Shown here piece after piece: positions 24,349 to 33,740 of a DNA stretch of 64,000 nucleotides (the first letter of the stretch is position 1; each line of letters starts with the position of its first letter). Origin of the DNA: Seison nebaliae (lineage: Eukaryota > Rotifera > Pararotatoria > Seisonacea > Seisonidae); assembly GCA_023231475.1 (NCBI GenBank), contig JALJEE010003034.1, positions 29,622 through 93,621 on the forward strand, read 5' to 3'. A program made the translations under genes and the position numbers. A model generated the notes under the pieces. The model was not told the DNA's origin and made no database searches. It saw only the letters and a list, made by a program, of their open reading frames with translations.

Positions 24349-25110
24349 CTAAATGACGGATGGTGTTAAGAGGTTCCTCAATTCCGAATCTTTCATACAA
24401 CCCTCAAAGAATTCTTGTTCAGAAAGGAAACCATCAGCTGTCTTGTCCATTTCACCAAATATTTCATCAACTCGTTCTTCTGGTTTTGTTGCTCCCTTCA
24501 TTTCACTTTCTCCCATCAATTCATAAATAGCCTGTAAAAGTAATTTTAATGTGGACAATTCGAATTGAATGGAACTTTAATAATAATCGCCAATTCCTTC
24601 TTATCGACTTTTCCATTCGAATCGATATCATACATTTTGAATGCCCATTTTAATTTCATTTCAATCTCATTCCCACATGTGATCGATATGGCGATAAGGA
24701 ATTCACTAAAATCTAAAATTAATCGAATATTTCAAATAAAATTTCAGATTAAAATTAATAATGGATAAAATATTTAAATTAAAATGTTTTAATTTGAAGT
24801 CAAACCTATTTTATTCGACTCATCTGTATCGAATGTACGAAAGACATGTTCGGTGAATTTTTCGACTTTGCCATGAGGATAGAATTGTTTGTAAACTTCG
24901 TAGAATTTCTTCTTTGTCAATTTGCCACTCGGACAATCAGCCTTTAAAGATGGAATAAGTGGATTGGAAGAGAAATGAAATAAAAAGATTAACGAGAAAA
25001 CCACGATGCCAATTCAACACTTCCGATCGATTGAATCCAGTTGCTTGTTCCAGTAGTGTAATTTCTGCTTCACTTAACGGTGAACTGCCTTTCGAATGCT
25101 TCTGTCCCAT
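24349..25110 (-). CDS. Neuronal calcium sensor (hippocalcin/neurocalcin group)
   Basis: EF-hand calcium sensor with a myristoyl switch. Four exons, 25110-24994, 24941-24806, 24712-24576 and 24531-24349, give 190 residues. It begins MGQKHSK, an N-myristoylation signal. The family phrase [14 protein letters not shown] (WYKGFLRDCPSGHL in neurocalcin) carries the inactive EF1 with its CPSG. EF2 is [14 protein letters not shown]3 [12 protein letters not shown] and EF4 [12 protein letters not shown], so three sites look functional. HVFRTFD and [10 protein letters not shown] are conserved. The C-terminus [12 protein letters not shown] is lineage-specific and prevents assignment to a named vertebrate paralogue. 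Introns are 52, 93 and 44 bp, all with GTT donors. Confidence 0.9.
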
Positions 25111-27028
25111 TTCGAGAAATGAATTCTTATTGTGGAAAATGAAATGAAGAACTTCTATTTAAAAAATGAAGTTTTATACAAGGTTTTATTTTTCTGTTGA
25201 CATATGAAAACAATAGATGTGCCTGGACATTTCACATAGTCGAGGTGACAGATGTAGCGAACACATTGTGTAAGTTAATCAATTCTACTCGGAAGTTTCT
25301 TGATATTAAAAAGAATATTAGTTGAATGCGGAATCGAATAAGAATCATCTCGATCAGGAAATCAATAAGAAAGAGGACGAATGGAAATAAATAGGAAATG
25401 GTATTGACGGACAGAAGGACAGCTTCCTAAATTTATATTATCACTTTTTATTCACTTTAAATAATTATTGTTTATTCAATTCCTCTGTTAAACAATTTTC
25501 TTTATCATCTTTTCGTTCGGGAATAACCGAACAACAAAAATTTCAATAGTCGCATATAATTGAATGTGCATAGTTCGAGCACTTTAATAAATTTATGTCC
25601 ATTTGTCCATTCAATCAATCAGTGTTTTCCTTCACGAATCACAACAAAACACTTATAAAAGAAAATTCATGAAAGAAAAACTGACAATGATTTTGAAGCG
25701 TCATTGATGATTGATCGTTTGAGACGAGGAGAACAAACGAAAATAAACGATCAAACTCATTTGATAAAATATTTTCAAAATTTTAATAAATTTCTTCGTT
25801 TTTTATTGAAAGGAGATGAATAATTAATTCTTATTAAAAGTAATGCACGAAATATAATGTTTCCTTTCAATTATGGAATGGATAAGAGAAAATGGAAAAG
25901 AGAGTTATAAAGGAGAATTCCCGATCGAATATGTGGCAGAATGTAGCATGAAATTAAACACAGATTCATGCTAATGAAAATGCATGAATAATGAAGGATA
26001 ACTTCACAAATAATATGTGATCGGAAGATAGTTAGAATGGATATTGTTCCGATTTTCCTTCTGATTACTTTCTATTCCTCATACGATTTCCATAACAATA
26101 CTGTCAATGATATATACATGTTCTCTATAAAAAGAGGAAGGAAAAGTCGAGAAATAATTGGGAGAATTAAATAGGTTTCATTTGAAGAAATCGATTTGAG
26201 ACAAGTCAAAAAAAAGACATGTGAAAGAGAAGTAAAAAAAAGAAAATTAAATTAAATTATTAGAATGATAATTTCATCGGATAATAGAATAAAGGAAAAG
26301 AGGGACGAAAACTCTGAAATTATTCTACGATTGTTCTATACACATATGCGTTCTCCCAACGTTTATTGTTAGTAAGGAAATCGAATGAACAAAGGCATAA
26401 ATCACCACATGAGTAATATGAGAGGACGTAGCGTGAGAGAAGTTCATATTTAAAGAATTTATGATTTATGTTCTTTCTCTATTAGATTGTTGTGTGAATT
26501 CAAGGTTAATGAAAATATATGATTCACTTATCATCAAATATTATCAATATAGATGAGGAAGAATTCTGATGAATTAATATTAGATAATAATAAATTACCG
26601 ATTACTAAGAAACATTCTATTCCATCAATTATTTCTTCTTCTTTTGGGAGGTACTTTCTCTCCATTTTACTCCTTCGACTTATTCTACTTCTGAAGATTA
26701 ATCGTTATTTAATCGTCGAGTTTGTGAAGTAGCCATGGGAAAATTCAAACATTTTCCCCCTCTCACCGAAATACAAACAGTATATGTCGTATATTATGTG
26801 TGTCGTGCAACAGACTGTAATTAATCATCAAAATGTTATTGTTGTGTAGAAGGATAATCAGTTTATGTGGTTGATTAACGGCAATGAGAAGAAGAAATAG
26901 AAGAGAAATAGTTTTAATAAATTTTACAATTGATAAAGAAATGTGATTGGAAATAAGATGAAAGTGGATGAATAATATTCTAAATATAAGTTTAATATTT
27001 CACTATTTAAAAAAAATAAAAAATCTCA
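25111..27028. other. Long intergenic region with a small secretory-type ORF
   Basis: About 1.9 kb upstream of the calcium sensor and of SMIM12, so it contains two divergent promoters. A 45-codon ATG frame at 26037-26174 has a hydrophobic start (IVPIFLLITFY) and a basic stretch SIKRGRKSR, reminiscent of a tiny prohormone but unsupported by anything else. Remaining frames are shorter than expected by chance. No RNA gene was recognised. Confidence 0.35.
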
Positions 27029-27325
27029 ATGTGGAATATCATATTAACAAGGGTTATATCTCGGTATATTCCTATCATATCTCTGCCGGTTGCTGTCGTG
27101 CTCGGAACAACTGGATATTTCGTGGAGAAGATGATACGCGGTGGAGAATCGGGCTATGAGCAAGCACCCGTATATGAGGAGAGTATTATTGATGTGAGAG
27201 AGAAGCGTCTCTTACAGACGGAAGATAAGGATGCATGGAAATTTGAAGCAAGCGAGACAATATTTAATAAAAATAGAACGAAAGATGCAATGCCAACATC
27301 CAGCAACCGGAAGAGAGATGAATAA
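27029..27325 (+). CDS. SMIM12: SMIM12-like small integral membrane protein
   Basis: A 98-residue single-exon protein matching SMIM12, a conserved single-pass protein of unknown function. It begins MWNIILTRVISRYIPII (human MWPVFWTVVRTYAPYVT), with a transmembrane segment at about residues 14-32 (LPVAVVLGTTGYFVE) followed by KMIRGGESG. The tail keeps the family pattern: SIIDVREKRLL (human SISERREDRKL) and FNKNRTKDA (human LNRNRPEKN). An in-frame ATG-less extension upstream is not needed. It converges with the Rag gene, 54 bp between stop codons. Confidence 0.85.
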   Translation: MWNIILTRVISRYIPIISLPVAVVLGTTGYFVEKMIRGGESGYEQAPVYEESIIDVREKRLLQTEDKDAWKFEASETIFNKNRTKDAMPTSSNRKRDE

Positions 27326-27379
27326 ATTGATTAATTTACTTTTTTCATTTTCACACTGTTTCTTTTGTTATTTGAATAA

Positions 27380-28924
27380 TTAAAGGAATTCCCGATATAT
27401 ATCCATTGGATGTTTCATCAATTCATTATCAGTTGTCGCGGGTGATTCGAGTAATTTCTTTATCGCTTCGTTCGCATGATTAAAATTACAATCCATTAAA
27501 TAACGTTGTTCAACTGTATGACATTTCATTGAACAAGCGATAGCTAACGAACCGATCACTTGTCTCAAATAGACATATCGATCTGGATCACTATGAAGAC
27601 GAACAACAGCCAAAAAATTGTTGAGTTGTTTACTCTTATCCGATGATTTGGTGGACGTGGTTGAGGTGGAGCCGGTCGAACAATCGGATGTTGTACTATA
27701 AGAAGTTGTTGTCGATTTCTCTTTATCTTCACTTTCCTCGTTCTGCTGTTGTTCGTGGAGAATATTGTTATAATTTTTATTGTCATAATATTTCGTCGTT
27801 GTCAAACAGAGTTTGATGACATTCGAATACATTTCAAATATATAATCGTCACAACTATTAGCGGCGTCAGTAGCCAAATAAATTCGACTGACAATATCGA
27901 AAAGAAAACATTTTTCGACTTTACACGAATCTGCTAAAATCTTGAGAACTTCAGCTAAATTTCGCATTTGGGGTGTGATTCTCTGAATCGTTTTACTAAA
28001 TGCTTCAAACACTGAATAATCATAGATTGATGTCAAATGGAAATTCGTATAAATTTGACGAATGTTCCGCAATGCGAGTTGTCGATAGACTTCATTGGAA
28101 ATGAATTGGAAGACTGTCTCTCTCTCCGCCATTGACAATCCGTCGACTTTATGAACTAAGATCTCGAATCGAATATTCGTATTCAATTCGTATCCTCTCG
28201 AAATACAAGTGACTAAAGCATCAAGTGATCTTTGTAGGATTGATTTCTGTAATTTTGCATCGATCACATAAATGAGAGCGTTACACAAACTGATCTTTTC
28301 TAAAATTTCATCGGTTAATTCGATTTGTCCCGGAATCTCCGTTACTGTCAATTGAATAAAACTCAAATTCTCATAATAATTATTCTCAACTTCGACGGTT
28401 GGTGGAAGATGTGTGGTGTTCACTGGTGATTCCTGATAAAAGACGACTCGTTTTATCGACGTCTTTCCACTTTTCTTCAATCCCATCAATAGAACTGATG
28501 GTCGTAATGCTTTCATATTTAATGTAGTGGCTGAATCCACTTTCTCCTTTTCTTTCATTTCTCCTTCATCTTCCTTCTCTTTATCATCATCATCACCTTC
28601 TTCTTCTTCTTCTTCATCTGTCGTTGTCTTATTATTTTCAAGAATTTCAATATCGTCCGTACTATTTCCATCATCCTCATCGATATGATGATCGTCTTTC
28701 GACAAATAAGGAAGATCTTTCGAATCAACATCTACATGCAATCCACCATCACCTTCATCTACTTCTTCTTCATAGATTGGAAGAAGACGAACCATCGTCT
28801 CATCCTCATCCAAATGTTGTTGAACATCATCATCTTCCTCATTCAATGAATCGTCGACATAATCATCAATTCGAATAACACAATCATTCGACCGATAATT
28901 CTCATTATTTACTTTTAATTTCAT
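27380..28924 (-). CDS. RRAGC: RagC/RagD-type GTPase with acidic N-terminal extension
   Basis: Rag heterodimer subunit that recruits mTORC1 to lysosomes when amino acids are present. It is 514 residues in one exon; the first ATG is at 28924, since the longer open frame starts with a TTG. The P-loop is GLKKSGKTS (human GLRRSGKSS). The switch II motif reads EIPGQ where RagC has DFPGQ, replacing the usual Asp by Glu. G4 is HKVDG, typical of RagC/D. The C-terminal roadblock domain begins near FLLFDIVSRIYLATD-type sequence. Two additions stand out: about 135 acidic residues before the GTPase, and a Ser/Thr-rich insertion of about 50 residues (TTTSYSTTSDCSTGST) inside the roadblock domain. Confidence 0.88.
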   Translation of the reverse strand: MKLKVNNENYRSNDCVIRIDDYVDDSLNEEDDDVQQHLDEDETMVRLLPIYEEEVDEGDGGLHVDVDSKDLPYLSKDDHHIDEDDGNSTDDIEILENNKTTTDEEEEEEGDDDDKEKEDEGEMKEKEKVDSATTLNMKALRPSVLLMGLKKSGKTSIKRVVFYQESPVNTTHLPPTVEVENNYYENLSFIQLTVTEIPGQIELTDEILEKISLCNALIYVIDAKLQKSILQRSLDALVTCISRGYELNTNIRFEILVHKVDGLSMAERETVFQFISNEVYRQLALRNIRQIYTNFHLTSIYDYSVFEAFSKTIQRITPQMRNLAEVLKILADSCKVEKCFLFDIVSRIYLATDAANSCDDYIFEMYSNVIKLCLTTTKYYDNKNYNNILHEQQQNEESEDKEKSTTTSYSTTSDCSTGSTSTTSTKSSDKSKQLNNFLAVVRLHSDPDRYVYLRQVIGSLAIACSMKCHTVEQRYLMDCNFNHANEAIKKLLESPATTDNELMKHPMDIYREFL

Positions 28925-29582
28925 GGTTAATAAATTTTTTTCTTTCCTTTTTTTTTGCAAATCGAAGTGATAAGACAATTCGTAATTCTATCTCATATTT
29001 GCTTTCTCAATAATCAGCACTTGACATTAAAGAATAAATAACATCCACAATGTTTCTATGTTGACGATCCTTGTCCGAATTTTCATTTCTTTTCTCATGA
29101 ATGAATTTTATTCTGCTTTTTATTCGATCGTATGAACTACCACGTTCATTTCTTGCTTAAAAATTTCAAGCTTATTCCTCTCGTTTTTCTTCACTTCCCC
29201 TAGTTTTCTACTCTTTTTTTTTTGTAAGTTAATCATTTGTGAAATTTATTGCTATCAAACACTTACCATTATTCGTTCCATTTCTGTTTTATCACACAAT
29301 TTTTGTGTTTCATAAACTTAATAAAATTTATTATTTTTCTTTTATAATTCTTTATCCCAATGCCAAATGTGACATCGTCAAATTAAAATTTAATTAAGAA
29401 GTTTAATTGATATTAAATGAGAAGTAATTAACTTACTTTCATCATGAATCACATTAGTTTGTTGAGTTTTTGTCGATTGGATTTAGGATGGAAAAATAAT
29501 GAGAATATGATTTTAAACGTATAAGAAATAATGTCTCATTCAGTGAAGTAGAAAGGAAAGCTTATTAGAAAATTTGAAAAGA
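28925..29582. other. Divergent upstream region of RagC/D and SGPP
   Basis: 658 bp of AT-rich DNA separating two divergent start codons, with long T tracts at about 29211-29222 and 29280-29350. It presumably carries both promoters. No conserved element was identified. Confidence 0.4.
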
Positions 29583-31088
29583 ATGTTCGGTGTGATACGC
29601 ACATTGGCATCATCTCAGTTAGTTGCGCAATTGCAACGATGCATGGGCGTAGGCGTAGTATTGGAGGGAAAAAATTCCGTAAAATTTTTTTATTCTTATC
29701 TCTTTTATATCATCATGAAATTGGCCGCTTGCACTGGTGGCGAAACATTCAATTGTGTTTTTATGCCAGTTGTCTACTGGTTCTGGCAAAGTGATGTGGC
29801 ACGTCGAATGTGTCTGATATGGGGCTCTCTCATGTACATTGGACAAGCGATGAAAGATATATTGAAAATACCTCGACCACAAACGCCAATCGTGCATCAT
29901 CTGGAAAAGGCGTTAAACTTTTGCAATTTATTTTTGTTTATTCTTTTGTGTAGTTATGTGACGGAATATGGTATGCCGTCCACACATGCCATCGTAGCAA
30001 TTTGTATCCCATATACACTCTACTACTACTCCTTACAAATAATGGAAGTTTTTTTTTTTGAATTTCACACATGATACTTAATATTTAGTAGTTGAATGAA
30101 TTCATCTTTTGTGGAATTTTGATATTCTGGTCTGTATCAACTTGTATTTCTCGTGTATATCTGGGAATGCATTCCGTTCTCGTTAATTAAATTTCTTTTC
30201 TTCGTTCATTAAATTATTATTAAATATTTATTATATGAAAAAAAGGATGTGATAATAGGTAGTCTATTGGCATGGAGTGGAACTTATATGTTGATCGATA
30301 GTAAATTAATTAATTTCATTGAAGACGAATTGATAATGAATAAATGCTTATCCATGTCATTGGTTACATTGACGACGTGCATTTTCTTGTGTCTTATTTA
30401 TCCTCAATTGAATGAGAAGAATTATGAGCAATTCATCGAATTGAAAGAAGATGATATAGAAATCAATTCAGAAACAATTACAATTGATATGAATAAGAAA
30501 TGTTGTGACACTAAATCGAAAAGAATTTGGAATAGTGCTCGTAGTGATGCATTTCTCATAATATCTGTCATCTGCGGCATTATTGTAGGTTGTCAATTTT
30601 TTTATATCTTCAACAACAAAACTGACTTTATTCAATTTAATAAAAATCTCAATAACACCAACAACATCATCATCAATAACACCAACAACATCATCATCAA
30701 TAACAAAAACAACGGAGACAATCAAATACATTTATTCTTCATTAAATTAATTATTGGATGTCTAATATTGTTCATCGCTCGTGAAGGAAGTAAGATATTG
30801 TTTCTACGTCTCCCTTATACCATCTACTCGACGACATCTCTCCACAGAACGTTATTTTGTGGTACAGATAAGATTGTGGATCAATTAAGAAAATATAACA
30901 ATATCTCGCAACAAATCACATCAATTCCTATGACTATCATTCCGTTGACGATTGAGAATTACAAGAAACAATTCTTCCCTGAATTATTCTATAAATTTTC
31001 TACCTATTTTCTTGTCTCATTTGTCGTTGTATATATTTGCCCTCAAATATTTACTTATATCGAAACGATTTCTCTCAATCTCAGCTGA
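29583..31088 (+). CDS. SGPP1: Sphingosine-1-phosphate phosphatase
   Basis: PAP2-type lipid phosphatase of the endoplasmic reticulum that dephosphorylates sphingosine-1-phosphate. Exons 29583-29911, 29954-30047, 30092-30181 and 30246-31088 give 451 residues. All three catalytic motifs are present: K-x6-R-P at residues 91-99 (KDILKIPRP), PSTH at 118-121 within EYGMPSTHA, and SR-x5-H at 161-168 (SRVYLGMH), continuing SVLDVIIG. The first exon has transmembrane segments VKFFYSYLFYII and FMPVVYWFW. The longer open frame starts at a TTG; 29583 is the first ATG. A loop in exon 4 is Asn/Ile-rich and contains two exact copies of a 21-bp unit (about 30653-30694). Introns are 42, 44 and 64 bp, all GTT. 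Confidence 0.92.
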
Positions 31089-32302
31089 CAGGACTTACTA
31101 CCCATCGTTTCATATGAGAACTAAAAATCTTTTCCACTTTGTTCAAATTTACTATTTCCTTATAATATCAGGAGAAAGTTATCTTTTCTTCCGATCTGTT
31201 TTACAATCATTTAAACTAATTAATCCATAGTTTATTGAATCAATGTTATTTTTATTATGATTTTCCATATAAATAAAAATTCCATCAATTAAATGTAATT
31301 TATTACCAGTTTAATTTATCGAGTAAGATTATAATAATCTCAACAGAAACGATTTGAAATAAGGGAATTAATTAGAAGTGGAATGAAGAAATGAAGAAAC
31401 TAATTAAAATCTTATCAAAATTTGACAAATTTGAAGAATGAATTCCGACATTTATTCTCCTATGCAGAATAACAGAAGATTCATTTTCTTCTTTCACCTA
31501 CAAGTAATGTCCATCTGTCTATATCTGAACATATTAATATAATATGGAGAATTATGTATCGTTCTCATTTGTATTCATCGAATTTTTATTGGAATGTCAC
31601 TGGTAATTCGAGAAATGTTTTCTTTCAATTCATTTCTCAATTTTATCGAATGAAAATTCTCTTTTATGATAATAATAATAATAATCATTGTTGTTGTTGT
31701 TGTTCTCGTTCGATAGGAAAAAATTATTTTGTTAGGAAAGTAGAATGAAGATAAGAGAAATAATAATATGATCATTTATTAAATCGTTTCATTTTAATGT
31801 CTGTTGGAATGATTATTTGGATTTTTGAAATTGGATGAATTTTAGTTTTCATCGTTCGCTATTAGTTTTGATAAGAAATCGTCAAGAAATTTCAATGTTG
31901 ATAACCTTCTACGAAAGTTCCATAAAAATAATTCATATAAGTAAATAATAATAAGAAATCATAAGAAATTAATTGACGTTAAAATATATCCATCTCTATT
32001 ATGATGAAATAATTTATTTTATGCTTTATGTAAACATTTTAGAATGGGAAATTTTGAAGGAAATACTAAATCTTTTTCCACGTAAATTTCCTTATCAGAA
32101 CATTTTTACTTTATTATCGAAAATTTCTTCAAATTTTCTTTCTACTTTAAAATTTCTTTTTTTCTGGTAAAAGTTCCAAGTCTGAATTTGAAGATAATTT
32201 GTTAGAAATCATGCAAGGTCGTTTCAGTACCCTGAAAGGTTTCAAGTTACCACATTTTTTGATATCGATCGTTTATGAGATTCCAATTTTTTAAGGAGAG
32301 CT
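31089..32302. other. Intergenic
   Basis: 1.2 kb between two plus-strand genes. AATAAA at 31272-31277 could end the SGPP transcript. A microsatellite stretch (aat repeats followed by tgt/gtt repeats) lies at about 31669-31706 and creates spurious frames on both strands. No gene supported. Confidence 0.4.
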
Positions 32303-33625
32303 ATGCGGAAAAGTGTGTTGAATGACGATATAGAGATCGATGGAAAACGATCTGTTTCTAGAAAAGAGTTCTTAGTTATGGAACAAGATAAATTACAGGA
32401 AGCTGCAAGAAAAGGTGATATTGTAAAATTGAATAAGATTATGGAAAGAGAATGCAACACACCTGGTGAATTACAGCGAACTCCAGTTCACTGGGCGGCA
32501 TTATATGGTCGTTTAGCAGCTCTCCAACTTTTAATTTCGAGAGGGTTTCAATAAACCTCATTTATATTAGAATGTTCATAATTTTCTATTCTATTCTAGA
32601 GGTGAACCGGAAAGAGTTGATATTCATGGAAATTCTGCCTTACATTTAGCCGTGATTGGCAATCATATTGATTGCATTCATTACTTGATTAAATTCAATA
32701 TAAATATGTGGTTGATTAATAACAAATCAAAAACTGCTCTAGCTTTAGCATCCGAACAACAATCAACGGATGTTATTCTGATGTTATTTAGTGTTTAAAT
32801 TACTCCGTTTGCACAGGTCATTCACATTTTGGATGATGCAATGATGGAGAAACAACGACTTTATCCTAAACATTCAAGAAAAGATCGAGAGAAAGCAGTA
32901 GAACGTCACAAGAGACGAATGGTGGCCTTACAAAAATTTGAAAAGAAATATCAGAAAAGTATTTCCCAAAGGAGTACGATTAGTCGAAATACATTTCCGG
33001 ACAATATACAGCAAAGTCCTCAACCTATTGAACGCCCCCCCGAAAGAAGTTACCGAAAAATTGTAATTATCCTAAATTTTTTGCTCACTCAAAAATAAAA
33101 ATTTTTTAGTGTTCCATAGTCGGATAATTGTTGCACCAGGAAACGATGGTCAATTACGAGGTCAAATGAAGTATGATAATTCAATTTCAATGAAATCTGT
33201 TTCATTACTTTTATCCTCAGAATAATTTTCAAATTATTTAGAATCGACCGATGGTAATCCGAACGACATCACATGAGAAAAAAGAATTATATTCCCCATC
33301 AACAACTGATTATAAAGAAAACGATTCTATTTTAAGTTCGGCGGAAGAAACTGAAGAAGATGATGGAGAAGACGAGAATGATGATAACGATGAATCTTCA
33401 ATCGATGATCGTTTTCGTCCTCGACAAACAATTACAAGCATAGTCACTAAAGATCAGCCACAAATAATTAATAATCGTCAATCTGTCGAATATATTCGTC
33501 AACAAGAGAGGATATCCAATAATCATATTGGAATAAATTATCCGCAAAATATTATCAACAATCCACCGCCAATAACATATGTCGATGATCTTCAAGATAA
33601 AGAATCGATTTCAACTTATTTCTAA
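32303..33625 (+). CDS. USH1G: SANS/USH1G-like ankyrin scaffold, SAM domain missing
   Basis: Scaffold of the Usher type 1 complex, which binds the tail of myosin VIIa. Exons 32303-32544, 32600-32771, 32817-33048, 33110-33198 and 33242-33625 give 372 residues. Three ankyrin repeats match USH1G: AARKGDIVKLNKI, TPVHWAALYGRLAALQLLISRGGEPE and HGNSALHLAVIGNHIDCIHYL (human [23 protein letters not shown]). The next block, IHILDDAMMEKQRLYPK, aligns without gaps to VRYLDSIAAKQSSLNPK, and a basic coiled stretch follows. The remaining 170 residues are acidic and Asn-rich. No SAM domain is seen, but the protein ends TYF, a class I PDZ ligand form. An ATG at 32378 aligns better with the family start than 32303. 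Confidence 0.82.
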
Positions 33626-33740
33626 TAAACAAATTCCCCCCACTATAACTACTTTAATTTATATAACAAATTTTCCATTTCAAATTTATTGATTTCTCTT
33701 AAAATATAATATCAATTTTTTGTTATATGTTCATATTTAT

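Noticed and set aside
28925-28978. Longer N-terminus for the RagC/D protein
   Set aside because: The upstream codon is TTG; 28924 is the first ATG in the frame.
32772-32816. Extension of the SANS ankyrin exon to a stop at about 32798
   Set aside because: A GTT donor at 32772 and acceptor at 32816 give a gapless match to USH1G; the stop lies in the intron.
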